64,000 bases of DNA from Desulfurivibrio sp. Its GTDB lineage: Bacteria; Desulfobacterota; Desulfobulbia; Desulfobulbales; SURF-16. Under the pieces are notes generated by a model that had not been told where the DNA came from, ran no database searches, and saw only the letters and a list, made by a program, of their open reading frames with translations. The stretch spans positions 1 to 64,000 of the forward strand of contig QZKJ01000103.1 in NCBI GenBank assembly GCA_003605035.1. Direction: 5' to 3'. The position numbers were made by a program, and so were the translations under genes. Below are positions 26,678-38,825 of this stretch, piece by piece (position 1 is the first letter of the stretch; every line of letters starts with the position of its first letter).

Positions 26678-27603
26678 TTTTTATTAAGATATTCCTTAAA
26701 GAAAAGGTTGCTGAGCAGAGATATGGCCTTTTTTTCCTTGGCAAGCCACTTTTCACCCGCTTTTTTAACAAAAGCCAGGGCGCCTGTCTTTGTATTTTTT
26801 GGAGAAATTAAAGGCAGACACAAAAAGTTTGTCACATTTTCAAAAGGCTCCTCCCGGTTGACAATAAAGGATTTTTCACTTCTGCTTAATTTTTCTAAAA
26901 AAAGTTCTTTTTTATTTTTTATAACCCAGCCCATCAAGCCGTACTGATCAAAATAATCAAAAGAAAATTCTTTATACATATTTTTATTATTTATTCTGCA
27001 GTTAAACAAAACGATTTTTTCTTCATAAACAAAGACAAGCACTTCCAGATTTATCCTTTCACCCAGCAGTTCGATAAATTCCCTGGCAAATTCCTGTCTC
27101 TCCTTGACATTGACCATTATCTCAATGGTATTCAGCGAGAAGGTCAGGAGATTTTCCACTATATTTTTTTCATTGATCTCTTTTTCCGCATTGATCATGG
27201 AGACCAGCACCTGGGCCATCTGCCGCAGAATTTTTTCCTTCTCCTCGGTGAAGACATAGCTTTTTTTGCTGTCAACGCAAAGCACCCCGTAATTTTCAGG
27301 CAAAGGGATGGCCAGCAGCGATTTGATATCCTCATCCTTTTCATAAAATTTCAGGGTGGTCGCATCTCTCTTATCAAAATAACTGGCCAGCACCGATTTC
27401 TGCTCCCGGAAAACCCAACCAATAATACCTTCACCACTCAGCACCCGACAATCCTTTTTTATATTTCTGCTGAGTGAATAAAAAAAATAAAGAAGCAACC
27501 CTCCTCCATCACTGTCATCGATCAAAAAAAGACTGGTGGTATAGGACTCCATGGAGTTGGCAATCAGTTCGATAAATTCATATATTCGGGGCATTGCTTT
27601 CAT
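26674..27603 (-). CDS. Protein with two GAF-like domains, upstream of mreB
   Basis: About 309 residues with two GAF-like modules (roughly 10-150 and 165-300). The first contains LSGEGIIGWVFREQKSVLASYFDKRD and the GVLCVDSKK... FTEEKEKILRQMAQVL pattern, the second GLMGWVIKNKKELFLEKLSR. GAF domains bind small ligands or cofactors. No output domain is present. The start is uncertain: GTG 27615, ATG 27603 and ATG 27594 all lack a clear ribosome-binding site. AT-rich compared with neighbours. Its stop overlaps the mreB start, suggesting that a signal modulates MreB. Confidence 0.7.
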   Translation of the reverse strand: MKAMPRIYEFIELIANSMESYTTSLFLIDDSDGGGLLLYFFYSLSRNIKKDCRVLSGEGIIGWVFREQKSVLASYFDKRDATTLKFYEKDEDIKSLLAIPLPENYGVLCVDSKKSYVFTEEKEKILRQMAQVLVSMINAEKEINEKNIVENLLTFSLNTIEIMVNVKERQEFAREFIELLGERINLEVLVFVYEEKIVLFNCRINNKNMYKEFSFDYFDQYGLMGWVIKNKKELFLEKLSRSEKSFIVNREEPFENVTNFLCLPLISPKNTKTGALAFVKKAGEKWLAKEKKAISLLSNLFFKEYLNKK

Positions 27604-27615
27604 AGGAAAAAACAC

Positions 27616-28010
27616 TCAAGAATTTAACAGGTCAACTATTTAATTTTTCTCTATTTTTTATATCTGTCCGCCCATACTATTCTTATTGAATTTTTCTCAT
27701 TTTTAAACTATAGTTTTGCCACATATCATTTTGTTTTTCAGAGTAAATTACCATGTCATTCCGACCCTTTTTTTTGTAAGGTGTTTATTTTCTTTTGATA
27801 ACATGTTGAAAACTTTTTTCCCTTATTTTTTTCACCTTTTTTCAAAACTCTAGTTTTATTAAAATTAATAATAAAATTAGATCTTTAAGTCGTTTTCTAA
27901 CATTAGAACAGATTTAATAATAATAAAATAATTTTTTTAAATATATCTTATTTTTATACTTCCCTGTTTAAAAAAACAGCTCACCACCTCCAAACAAAAA
28001 AGGATTAATC
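27616..28010. other. AT-rich divergent spacer upstream of dnaN
   Basis: About 395 bp, very AT-rich, with many A and T runs, between the GAF gene (-) and dnaN (+). No canonical DnaA box (TTATNCACA) was found on either strand by eye; TTTGCCACA (27715-27723 region) is two mismatches away. It must hold divergent promoters and could include an unwinding element, but an origin cannot be claimed. dnaN has an AGGA ribosome-binding site at about 27999-28003. Confidence 0.5.
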
Positions 28011-29141
28011 ATGTCTCTCGTTCTCAATATCGCCAGAGAAGATTTTCTATCTGCCCTTTCCGCCATACAGAACGTTACGGGAAAACCAGGCACCATTGCC
28101 ATCTTGGCAAATATTCTGCTCAAAAGTTCCAACGATTCCCTGGAACTTACCGGGACAGACCTGGAAGTGGGTATCCGGCAGACCATACCGGCAGAGATCC
28201 TTTCCCAGGGCTCCATCACCCTGCCGTCCAAAAAACTCTTTGAAATAGTGCGGGAATCGAATTCAGAGCATATCTATCTTGAGGAGATAGAGAACAACTG
28301 GGTAAAAATCAAGGCGGATTCAAGTGATTACCATCTGGCGGGCATGGCCAGTGATGAATATCCCTCTTTTCCCGAGCACCGGTCCGAATCCCTGATTGAA
28401 ACAGATGCCGAGGATATAAAAGACCTTATTGAAAAAACGATTTTTTCCGTGGCCCTGGATACGGAAAGCAATTTTACCCTGACCGGCATCCTGGTGGAAA
28501 AGGAAATAAAGGGGGGTAAAGGATATCTGCGTATGGTATCCTCTGACGGTCACCGGCTCTCTCTCATGGAAAAAGAGGTGAAAGGTGATATTTCTCTGTT
28601 CAATCTCGATAAAACCACCATTATTCCCAGAAAAGGGGTGCAGGAAATAAAAAAATTCTGTGAACACCATGGAACCCTTTTCATCGGCTTTGAAGAAAAA
28701 CAGGTAGTAATCAAGGGCGATCATGCCATTCTGATCATCCGTCTCATGAATGGTGATTTTCCTGATTTCAGAAATCTGCTGCAGATCATCAACAAGGAAA
28801 AATTCATAGAAATAAACCGGCTTATTCTGCTGAACGCCATGCGGCGCATGAATCTTTTCACCGAAGACAGATTCAATGTGGTCAAATGCCATATTGAAAA
28901 CAACGAAATGATTTTGAGTTCCCAGAGCATGGATCTGGGCAGCGCTCAGGAAGTCCATCCTGTCAAGTATACGGGAGACCCCATAAAACTCGGTTTTAAC
29001 GGCAAATACTTCATTGATACCCTGCAGGTCATGACCTGTGAAAGTGTCAGGCTTTTTATAGAGGGCAAGGACAGACCCTGTCTGGTCTACTCGGGAAATG
29101 AGCCGGAATTTATCAGTATCATCATGCCCATGGAAATTTGA
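28011..29141 (+). CDS. dnaN: DNA polymerase III beta subunit (sliding clamp)
   Basis: Forms the ring clamp for replicative polymerase. 376 residues, the usual length of about 370, three DNA-clamp domains. Conserved stretches: KPGTIAILANILL, TGTDLEVGIRQTIPAEI, GEYPSFPE-like SDEYPSFPEH, and the C-terminal IIMPMEI (the peptide-binding MPM-type end). It is followed at a distance by gyrB and gyrA, resembling an origin-type neighbourhood, but dnaA and recF are absent. Confidence 0.96.
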   Translation: MSLVLNIAREDFLSALSAIQNVTGKPGTIAILANILLKSSNDSLELTGTDLEVGIRQTIPAEILSQGSITLPSKKLFEIVRESNSEHIYLEEIENNWVKIKADSSDYHLAGMASDEYPSFPEHRSESLIETDAEDIKDLIEKTIFSVALDTESNFTLTGILVEKEIKGGKGYLRMVSSDGHRLSLMEKEVKGDISLFNLDKTTIIPRKGVQEIKKFCEHHGTLFIGFEEKQVVIKGDHAILIIRLMNGDFPDFRNLLQIINKEKFIEINRLILLNAMRRMNLFTEDRFNVVKCHIENNEMILSSQSMDLGSAQEVHPVKYTGDPIKLGFNGKYFIDTLQVMTCESVRLFIEGKDRPCLVYSGNEPEFISIIMPMEI

Positions 29142-29144
29142 TTG

Positions 29145-29173
29145 TCTGCTAAAAAGTACTGGTAGCAGATTTT
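29145..29173 (+). terminator. Probable terminator after dnaN
   Basis: TCTGCTA (29145-29151) pairs with TAGCAGA (29163-29169) around an 11-nt loop, with TTTT following. It lies 3 nt past the dnaN stop and would separate dnaN from gyrB. Confidence 0.5.
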
Positions 29174-31873
<2,700 letters not shown>

Positions 31874-31884
31874 GAGAGGTCGTG

Positions 31885-31905
31885 CTGCCGGCGAGAAACC
31901 GGCAG
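31885..31905. repeat. Hairpin in gyrB-gyrA spacer
   Basis: CTGCCGG (31885-31891) and CCGGCAG (31899-31905) form a 7-bp stem with a 7-nt loop directly after gyrB. No T-run follows, so it is more likely an RNA processing or stability element than a terminator. A second near-palindrome, GCTTGAAGTGT/ACACTTGAAGC, lies further on in the same spacer. Confidence 0.4.
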
Positions 31906-31999
31906 ACCGGATGTTTGCGCTTGAAGTGTGCAATTGTCAGCCATGAGTAACCGGCAACACTTGAAGCTTCCATACTAATATTTTTGCAAAGCGATAGTT

Positions 32000-34489
32000 A
32001 TGACTGAAAACGAGGAAGTTGTATCACCGACCATTTCCATAGAAAAAGAGCTGAAGAAATCCTATCTCGATTATGCCATGAGCGTCATCATCGGCAGGGC
32101 TCTGCCGGATGTGCGCGACGGACTCAAACCGGTCCATCGCCGCTCTCTGTTCGCCATGCGGGAACTGAATAATTATCACAACCGGCCCTATCTGAAATCG
32201 GCCAGGATCGTCGGTGACATCATCGGTAAATTTCACCCCCATGGTGATACCGCAGCCTACGATACCATCGTCAGGATGGCCCAGGATTTTTCCATGCGCT
32301 ATCCTCTGGTGGACGGCCAGGGAAACTTCGGTTCCGTTGACGGGGATTCGCCGGCGGCCATGCGGTATACCGAGGCGCGCATGACCAGGCTTGATCAGGA
32401 GATTATTGCTGATCTGGAAAAGGATACGGTTGATTTCGTGCCTAACTACGATAATTCGCTGTCTGAGCCGGTGGTGTTCCCCACCAAGATCCCCAATCTG
32501 CTGATCAACGGCTCGGCCGGCATAGCCGTCGGCATGGCCACCAATATTCCGCCGCATAACCTCAACGAGGTCATGGACGGCATCATCGCCATGATCGATG
32601 ACCCGCATATCACGGTAAACGGCCTGATGGAGCACATCAGCGGACCGGACTTTCCCACCGGCGGCTTCATCTGCGGCAGGGCAGGCATCCGGGAGGCCTA
32701 TGAAACCGGACGCGGCGCGATTCTCATGCGGTCGAAAAGCCATATCGAGAAAAGCAAAAAATTAAACCGGGAATCCATAGTCATCACCGAAATTCCCTAT
32801 CAGCAGAACAAGGCCAGGCTGGTGGAGAAAATAGCCCTGCTGATCAAGGAAAAAAAGATAGAGTCCATTGCCGAGATACGTGACGAGTCCGACCGGGACG
32901 GCATGCGCATCGTCCTTGATCTGAAAAAGGATGAGATTGCCGATGTGGTGCTCAATCAGCTCTACAAGATGACCCCGCTGCAGAAGAGTTTCGGCATCAT
33001 CTTCCTGAGCATTGTCAATTCCAGGCCGGAAGTGCTTAATCTCAAGCAGATGCTGGAGTACTTTCTCCAGCACAGAAAGACGGTGGTTTACCGGCGCACG
33101 GATTTTGACCTGAAAAAGGCTGAGGCCAGGGCCCATATCCTGGAAGGACTGAAAGTAGCCATCAACAATATGGACGAGGTGGTGGCCCTGATCAGGGCCT
33201 CGGCCAATCCGCCGGAAGCCCGCCAGGGCCTCATGGAAAGATTTACTCTCTCCGAAATACAGGCCCAGTCCATCCTGGACATGCGGCTGCAGAAACTGAC
33301 CGGACTGGAACGGGGAAAGATCATCAGCGAGCTCGACGAACTGCTGGAAAAGATCGCTTGGTACAAAAAGGTGCTCGGCGATGAAAACCAGGTCATGAAG
33401 ATCATCCGCGATGAGTCGCTGGAAATTAAACAGCTTTATGGCGATGAGAGGCGCACCGAGATTATCGACGCCCCGGACGAGATCCTGCCGGAAGACATGA
33501 TCCAGCCGGAAGACATGGTGGTGACCGTAACCCACGGCGGCTATATCAAGAGAAATTCCGTTGATCTGTACCGCTCACAGCGGCGCGGCGGCAAGGGCAT
33601 CAAGGGCATTACCGCGGTCGAAGAGGATTTTGTCAACAATCTCTATCTTGCCTCAACCCATGATACCTTCCTCTTCTTTACCAACCATGGCAAGGTCTTC
33701 TGGCGCAAGGTTTATGAGATCCCCCTGGCCAGCCGGATTGCCCGAGGAAAGGCCATTGTCAATCTGCTTGAACTGTCAGCTGATGAACAGGTTGCCGCCA
33801 TCCTGCCGGTGCCGAGCTTTGACTGCAGCGACAGTCAATGCTATGTGCTGATGGTCACCAAGAAGGGTGTGGTGAAGAAAACGGTTATCTCCGAATTCGC
33901 CCGGCCGATGCGCAAGGGGAAAATAGCGCTCACCATCAGGGAAGACGATGAAATCATCAGCGCGGCCATCACCAACGGCACCAGTGAGATTCTACTGGTT
34001 TCCCACAAGGGCATGGCGGTGCGGTTCAACGAGGATGATGTGCGCAGCATGGGCAGAAACGCCTCCGGGGTACGCGGCATCAATCTGGCTGATAACGACC
34101 ATGTGGTGGCCGCGGTGGTCATTGCCAGCGATAATTCCATCCTGGTGGTGACGGAAAACGGTTTTGGCAAGCGCAGCCCGGTGGAAGAGTACCGGCTCAC
34201 CAGAAGAGGCAGCAAGGGCGTCTATGCCATCAAACCCAGTGAACGAAACGGCGACATCGTCGGCGCCTGCCAGATTACCGAGGAGGATGAGATCATGCTC
34301 ATCACCGATCGAGGCAAGATCATCAGGATGGACATGAGCACGGTCAGAGTGATCGGCCGGGCCACCCAGGGGGTTACCCTGATTAATCTGGAACCGGGGG
34401 AAAAGGTGGTGGCCATGGACAGGGTACCGGCCTCCGAGGCGGTGGATGATGACAATGAGGATGAGGAAACGGAAGAACAGAGTTCATGA
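32000..34489 (+). CDS. gyrA: DNA gyrase subunit A
   Basis: Cleavage-religation subunit of gyrase. 829 residues. Catalytic tyrosine is in [11 protein letters not shown] (about 120-130). The quinolone pocket reads [13 protein letters not shown], with Thr at the Ser83-equivalent, a natural variant seen in many bacteria. The GyrA box QRRGGKG lies near residue 532, which separates it from ParC. Six-bladed C-terminal repeats end in a Glu/Asp-rich tail. gpsA begins within the last four bases. Confidence 0.97.
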   Translation: MTENEEVVSPTISIEKELKKSYLDYAMSVIIGRALPDVRDGLKPVHRRSLFAMRELNNYHNRPYLKSARIVGDIIGKFHPHGDTAAYDTIVRMAQDFSMRYPLVDGQGNFGSVDGDSPAAMRYTEARMTRLDQEIIADLEKDTVDFVPNYDNSLSEPVVFPTKIPNLLINGSAGIAVGMATNIPPHNLNEVMDGIIAMIDDPHITVNGLMEHISGPDFPTGGFICGRAGIREAYETGRGAILMRSKSHIEKSKKLNRESIVITEIPYQQNKARLVEKIALLIKEKKIESIAEIRDESDRDGMRIVLDLKKDEIADVVLNQLYKMTPLQKSFGIIFLSIVNSRPEVLNLKQMLEYFLQHRKTVVYRRTDFDLKKAEARAHILEGLKVAINNMDEVVALIRASANPPEARQGLMERFTLSEIQAQSILDMRLQKLTGLERGKIISELDELLEKIAWYKKVLGDENQVMKIIRDESLEIKQLYGDERRTEIIDAPDEILPEDMIQPEDMVVTVTHGGYIKRNSVDLYRSQRRGGKGIKGITAVEEDFVNNLYLASTHDTFLFFTNHGKVFWRKVYEIPLASRIARGKAIVNLLELSADEQVAAILPVPSFDCSDSQCYVLMVTKKGVVKKTVISEFARPMRKGKIALTIREDDEIISAAITNGTSEILLVSHKGMAVRFNEDDVRSMGRNASGVRGINLADNDHVVAAVVIASDNSILVVTENGFGKRSPVEEYRLTRRGSKGVYAIKPSERNGDIVGACQITEEDEIMLITDRGKIIRMDMSTVRVIGRATQGVTLINLEPGEKVVAMDRVPASEAVDDDNEDEETEEQSS

Positions 34490-35511
34490 CCTTACTGCGG
34501 GAAGAACATATAGCGGTAATCGGGGCGGGAAGCTGGGGCACCGCCCTGGCCAAACTCTTGAGCGACAAGGGTCACCGGGTCCATTTGTGGGCCCACCGGC
34601 CGGAACATGTGGAGGCCATCAACCGCGAGCGGGAAAACCGAAAATATCTGCCCGGTTTTGCCTTAAGCGACAGGGTGGCGGCCTCTGCCGATCTGGGGGA
34701 GGTGATCAGCGGCAAGAATTTTGTCCTCATGGTGGTGCCCTCCCATGTCTTTCGCTCCGTTTTCCAACAGGTTGTTCCCCTTCTTGGCCAGGAAAGCGTC
34801 GTGGTTTCCGCCACCAAGGGCATTGAAAACGACAGTCTGATGACCATGAGCCAGGTCATGGACGATGAGCTGCGAAAAAACGGCAAAAGCGCCGGGATCG
34901 GGGTTCTCACCGGCCCGTCGTTTGCTAAAGAGGTGGCAGCAGGGGTGCCGACGGCCGTGACGGTGGCGGCCAGGAAAAAGGAGCTGGCGGCCAGGATTCA
35001 GGACATCTTTTTCACTGAGCGGTTCCGGGTCTATGCCAGCACGGATCTGATCGGCCAGGAACTTGGGGCGGCGCTGAAAAATATCGTGGCCATTGCCGCC
35101 GGCATCAGCGACGGCCTGGGCTACGGCACCAATACCAGGGCGGCGCTCATCACCAGGGGCCTTGCCGAAATTACCCGGCTGGGGGTGAAGATGGGGGCAA
35201 ATCCGCTGACCTTTTCCGGTCTGGGCGGCATGGGGGATCTGGTTCTCACCTGCACCGGGGATCTGAGCCGCAACAGAACGGTGGGGCTGCAACTCGGCCA
35301 GGGCAAAAAACTGCAGGCCATCCTGGCCGAGATGGAAATGGTGGCCGAAGGGGTGAAGACCACCCGCTCCGCCTGGAAGCTTGCCCGGCGGGAAGGGGTG
35401 GACATGCCGATTCTTGAGCAGATCTACCAGGTGCTCTACGAGGATAAATCCTGCCAGCAGGCCGTCATGGCGCTGCTCACCAGGGATCAGCGGGAGGAGA
35501 TGGAGTATTGA
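34486..35511 (+). CDS. gpsA: Glycerol-3-phosphate dehydrogenase [NAD(P)+]
   Basis: Makes sn-glycerol-3-phosphate from dihydroxyacetone phosphate for phospholipids. 341 residues. Rossmann motif VIGAGSWGTALAKLL (about 9-23), catalytic lysine region GAALKNIVAIAAGISDGLGYG, and GLGGMGDLVLTCTGDLSRNR. ATG overlaps the gyrA stop, so it is cotranslated with gyrA. Confidence 0.96.
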   Translation: MTLLREEHIAVIGAGSWGTALAKLLSDKGHRVHLWAHRPEHVEAINRERENRKYLPGFALSDRVAASADLGEVISGKNFVLMVVPSHVFRSVFQQVVPLLGQESVVVSATKGIENDSLMTMSQVMDDELRKNGKSAGIGVLTGPSFAKEVAAGVPTAVTVAARKKELAARIQDIFFTERFRVYASTDLIGQELGAALKNIVAIAAGISDGLGYGTNTRAALITRGLAEITRLGVKMGANPLTFSGLGGMGDLVLTCTGDLSRNRTVGLQLGQGKKLQAILAEMEMVAEGVKTTRSAWKLARREGVDMPILEQIYQVLYEDKSCQQAVMALLTRDQREEMEY

Positions 35512-35536
35512 GCAGGGGTTGCCGGTTTTACACGCA

Positions 35537-35556
35537 GGGCGGTTCGGGAACCGCCC
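35537..35556. terminator. Candidate bidirectional hairpin between gpsA and the ABC permease gene
   Basis: GGGCGGTT and AACCGCCC form an 8-bp stem with a 4-nt loop between two convergent genes. Short T-rich stretch AAATTTTC follows at 35570 on the plus strand; it is not a textbook U-tract. Confidence 0.4.
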
Positions 35557-35577
35557 CTGACGGAACCGAAATTTTCT

Positions 35578-36417
35578 CTATGCCTTTTTCCACCTTCTCT
35601 TTAAGGCAATGATAAAAAAATAAACGGTGCCAGCCATGATGATGATGGTGGCTCCCGCCGGGAAATCGAGCTGATAGCTGATGGCCAGCCCCCCGGTGGT
35701 GCAGAGCAGACAGAGCAGGATGGCCGTCACCATCATGTGCCACAGCCGTTTGACCAGCAGCCCGGCGCCGGCCGCCGGCAATGTCAGCATGGCCACCACC
35801 ATGACAATGCCCACCACCTGCACCAGCAGCACCACCGTGAGGGCGATCATGAGCAGCAGCAGCAGATCGAACAGCTTGACCCTGATACCGCTGATCCTGG
35901 CAAACTCCTCATCAAAACAGACCGAAATGAGCTTGTTGTAAAAGAGAAGCACCACGCTGACCACGATCAGATCGAGGATGCCGATAAGCAGCAGATCCTT
36001 TTGCGAAACCATCAGAATATCACCGAAAAGGTAGCTCATCAGATCTTCGTTGTAACCGCCGGTCCTGCTGATAAAAAAGATGCCGATCGCCATGCCGATG
36101 GAATAGATGGCGCTGAGCACCGTATCCTCCCGCTGACTGCCGTAGTGTTTGACCAGGGCAATCAGGCAGGCGGCCAGCAGAGCGGCGGCCACCGCTCCCT
36201 GCAAGGGGGTGACGGCGAAGGCGTATTCCTTTTGCAGAAAGCGGGCCGCGCCCATGCCGCCAAGGGTGCAGTGGGCAATGGCCCCGGCAATATAGGTGAT
36301 GCGGCGCACCGTCACGTAGGAGCCGATGATGCCGCAGGAAATGGAGGTCAGCAGCCCGGCAAACAGGGCATACTGCAGAAAGGAATATGTCTGCAAGTCC
36401 CTTAAAAATTGACCCAT
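35578..36417 (-). CDS. znuB: Metal ABC transporter permease (ZnuB/MntB family)
   Basis: Inner-membrane permease for zinc or manganese uptake. 279 residues with seven to nine hydrophobic helices and the signature regions GVMGSYVTVRRITYIAGAIAHCTLGGMGAARFL-like near 25-60 and RKVFDLLLLLMIALTVVLLVQVVGIVMVVAMLTLPAAGA in pieces near 175-215. It overlaps the ATPase gene by 16 bp. The substrate-binding protein (znuA) is not in the window, so the metal is uncertain. Confidence 0.85.
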   Translation of the reverse strand: MGQFLRDLQTYSFLQYALFAGLLTSISCGIIGSYVTVRRITYIAGAIAHCTLGGMGAARFLQKEYAFAVTPLQGAVAAALLAACLIALVKHYGSQREDTVLSAIYSIGMAIGIFFISRTGGYNEDLMSYLFGDILMVSQKDLLLIGILDLIVVSVVLLFYNKLISVCFDEEFARISGIRVKLFDLLLLLMIALTVVLLVQVVGIVMVVAMLTLPAAGAGLLVKRLWHMMVTAILLCLLCTTGGLAISYQLDFPAGATIIIMAGTVYFFIIALKRRWKKA

Positions 36418-37163
36418 GTATGACCTTTTTCGGAACAGCGGTGGTCATGGCGCACCATGGTCAGATCCGTGCCGTAAATATCCTTGATGCTCTTGCCGTC
36501 AATTTCACAGGTGGGATGGATATAGACCAGGCGGTTGACACAGATGACGGAACTGACATATCTGGAAACGAATCCCACATCATGGGAAACGACGATGATG
36601 GTCAGTTTTTTGTTTAATTCGCTGAGCAGATTATAGATATTCTGTTCGGCAAAACTGTCCACATTGGCGGTGGGCTCATCAAAAAACAGAAGCTCCGCCG
36701 ATGAGGCCAGAGCCCTGGCAATGAGGGTGCGCTGGCGCTGACCGCCGGACAGGTCGGCAAAGGCCGCCTGATGCCGGTCGTAAAGATCAACATCTCTGAG
36801 GGCCTGGGCGGCAATCTCCCGGTCTTCCCTGGTAAACGGCCCCCCCCATGATTTGCCGACCCGGCCCATCATGACCACGTCGAGGACGGAAACAGGAAAA
36901 AGCGGATCAAAAAGCCGGTGCTGGGGAACATAACCGATACGGTGGGAGGATTTTTCCGGGGATTTGCCTAACACGGTTATCGTCCCCTTGTCAGGTTTCA
37001 GCAGGCCGAGCATGAGGCGCAGCAGGGTGGTTTTCCCGCCGCCGTTGGGGCCGACCACGCCGATCATTTCCCGTTCCTTGACGCTGAAGGTGACATCTTC
37101 CAGAATGGCAGAGCTGCCGTAGGAAAAACTCATATTCTGGACATCAATGACGATTTTTTTCAT
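36402..37163 (-). CDS. znuC: Metal ABC transporter ATP-binding protein (ZnuC/MntA family)
   Basis: ATPase of the same importer. 253 residues. Walker A GPNGGGKTTLLRLM (about 40-47), signature LSGGQRQRTLIARALASS (about 140), Walker B ELLFFDEPTANVD, and the H-loop VVSHD. A 20-bp palindrome-like site is 26 nt upstream of its start. It is divergent from selD. Confidence 0.88.
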   Translation of the reverse strand: MKKIVIDVQNMSFSYGSSAILEDVTFSVKEREMIGVVGPNGGGKTTLLRLMLGLLKPDKGTITVLGKSPEKSSHRIGYVPQHRLFDPLFPVSVLDVVMMGRVGKSWGGPFTREDREIAAQALRDVDLYDRHQAAFADLSGGQRQRTLIARALASSAELLFFDEPTANVDSFAEQNIYNLLSELNKKLTIIVVSHDVGFVSRYVSSVICVNRLVYIHPTCEIDGKSIKDIYGTDLTMVRHDHRCSEKGHTWVNF

Positions 37164-37188
37164 AAGGAATCAAGGCGAACCACAAAAT

Positions 37189-37206
37189 CTGCCAGGCGCC
37201 AGGCAG
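37189..37206. promoter_or_regulatory. Near-perfect 18-bp palindrome upstream of znuC
   Basis: CTGCC-A-GGCGCC-A-GGCAG reads the same on both strands apart from the central symmetry of the A/A positions. Located 26 nt upstream of znuC in the divergent spacer with selD. It could be an operator for a metal regulator, but it does not look like known Zur or Fur sites. Confidence 0.3.
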
Positions 37207-37305
37207 TTTATCATTGTGCAACAGGCGGCTGTCTGCTTTAATTATGTTGATTCTGTTAACGGCTCCTAGATGTTACGGCATCATCTTTAATTCATCCAGA
37301 CAAAA

Positions 37306-38358
37306 ATGGCATCTGAAAAAAAAATAAAACTGACAGGCACGGTCAAGGCAGCCGGCTGAGCCGCCAAGCTCAGTCCGGGGGACCTGGACCAGATACTGTG
37401 CGGGCTTGAATTGCCCACCGATCCGAATCTGATAGTGGGCGCCGAAGGCTGTGATGATGCCGGCGTTTACCGGTTGACGGACGACTGCGCCCTGATTCAG
37501 ACGGTGGATTTTTTTACTCCCATTGTCGATGATCCGTATCGCTTCGGCCAGATTGCCGCGGCCAATGCCTTGAGCGATGTCTATGCCATGGGCGGCAGAC
37601 CGCTGCTGGCCATGAATCTTGTCGCCTTTCCCCTGGGCGAAATGGACAAGTCCGTGTTACAGGATATCCTGCGCGGCGGCCTGGAAAAGATCAAGGAGGC
37701 CGGGGCCCTGCTGGTGGGCGGTCACAGCATCGAGGACAAGGAGCTTAAATACGGGCTTTCCGTCACCGGCGTGGTGCACCCGCAGCGGGTCATGCTCAAT
37801 TCCGGGGCACGGCCGGGGGACCAGCTCCTGCTCACCAAACCGCTGGGCACGGGAATTCTCTCCACTGCCATCAAGGGCGGGCTGGCCGGCGAGGAGCTGG
37901 AAAAGCTGATCACCGAGTGCATGATCACCTTGAACCGCATCGGCGGCGACGCCATGGCTGAGGTGGGCGCCCATGGCTGCACCGACATTACCGGTTTCGG
38001 CCTGATCGGTCATCTCTTTGAAATGGCCCATGCCTCCAAGGTCACCATCACCGTTGACACCACAGCAGTACCGCTGCTGCCGCAGACCCATGACTTCGCC
38101 GCCATGGGCATCATCCCGGAAGGGGCCTACAAGAACAGAAATTTTTATACAAAATGGGTGACCAATCATCTGGCCGCGCTTGACCCCCTGGAGATGATTC
38201 TCTATGACCCGCAGACCTCCGGCGGTTTGCTTATCGCCGCTTCTCCCGAGCAGATTCATCATATCGCAGAAAAGATACGAGCCTCCTCTTCCTCCCTGCT
38301 CTGTGCGGTGATCGGCACAGTCAGCGCAGGGGAGCCGGGAAGAATCATTCTTAACTAG
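37306..38358 (+). CDS. selD: Selenide, water dikinase (selenophosphate synthase), selenoprotein
   Basis: Makes selenophosphate, the Se donor for selenocysteine and selenouridine synthesis. 350 residues if UGA 37357-37359 is decoded as Sec18: the start is MASEKKIKLTGTVKAAG-U-AAKL, where the UGA stands at the catalytic Cys17 site of the E. coli enzyme. Later motifs GAEGCDDAGVYRL (with metal-binding Asp), DFFTPIVDDPYRFGQIAAANALSDVYAMGG, GGHSIEDKE and DITGFGLIGHLFEMA are all present. A GTCC-GGG-GGAC hairpin lies 13 nt after the UGA, in SECIS position. Gene finders would start it at 37411 and lose the active site. Confidence 0.93.
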
Positions 38359-38370
38359 ATTGTCCCCGCC

Positions 38371-38401
38371 TTGACATTTTTTTGTTGAAAAAAAATAAAA
38401 T
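38371..38401 (+). promoter_or_regulatory. Candidate sigma70-type promoter for small lipoprotein gene
   Basis: TTGACA at 38371-38376 and TAAAAT at 38396-38401 with a 19-bp spacer, in an A/T-rich stretch. It is followed by a 116-bp leader to the start codon. The -10 element is only moderately good. Confidence 0.4.
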
Positions 38402-38517
38402 TTGTTTGTTTATCAAAAAAAGAGCTGTTATTATTTGTTAACGAGTTCTTTGTCGTATTTCTACACATTAATGAAAAAAATGAAGCTATTGAACTTAACC
38501 AACACAGGAGGAAGGAT

Positions 38518-38721
38518 ATGAAAAATTTTTTACCTTTACTGGTAGGAGCAGCATTTTTGGCAATGGTGAGCGTAAGCGGTTGCGCCCAGCAGGCAGGAAC
38601 ATCCGGTGAAACGATGTATAAACGTGTACCGGGCAAGGAACACCGGACGCATTTCCCTGAAGGCCATTCAGGCAGCTGTTACTATGATGAAAAAGAAGAT
38701 GTTTATTACTGTTCTAAATAA
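38518..38721 (+). CDS. Small lipoprotein of unknown function
   Basis: 67 residues. Type II signal peptide with LVGAAFLAMVSVSGC (lipobox VSGC, Cys22). The mature part is polar and Cys-poor except for CYYD and YYCSK near the end. The strong AGGAGGAAGGAT ribosome-binding site sits 5-12 nt before ATG. No family is recognised. Located between selD and a convergent TIGR03790-like gene; the first ends 116 bases upstream. Confidence 0.72.
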   Translation: MKNFLPLLVGAAFLAMVSVSGCAQQAGTSGETMYKRVPGKEHRTHFPEGHSGSCYYDEKEDVYYCSK

Positions 38722-38825
38722 TCAAAGCGACATTTCCGCATAATCAATACAAGAAAAGGTTTTTTTACACAATTGAGAAGTGTTGCCTGGTTTGATAGCT
38801 TCCTTTTTTATAACAACCTTTTCTC

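Noticed and set aside
27616-28010. A replication origin
   Set aside because: AT-rich and next to dnaN, but no DnaA box cluster was found and dnaA is absent. Not enough to call.
38752-38824. AGAAAAGGTT/AACCTTTTCT inverted repeat between the lipoprotein and TIGR03790-like genes
   Set aside because: Arms are 53 nt apart and the T-run lies beside the left arm, so a terminator is not convincing from sequence alone.
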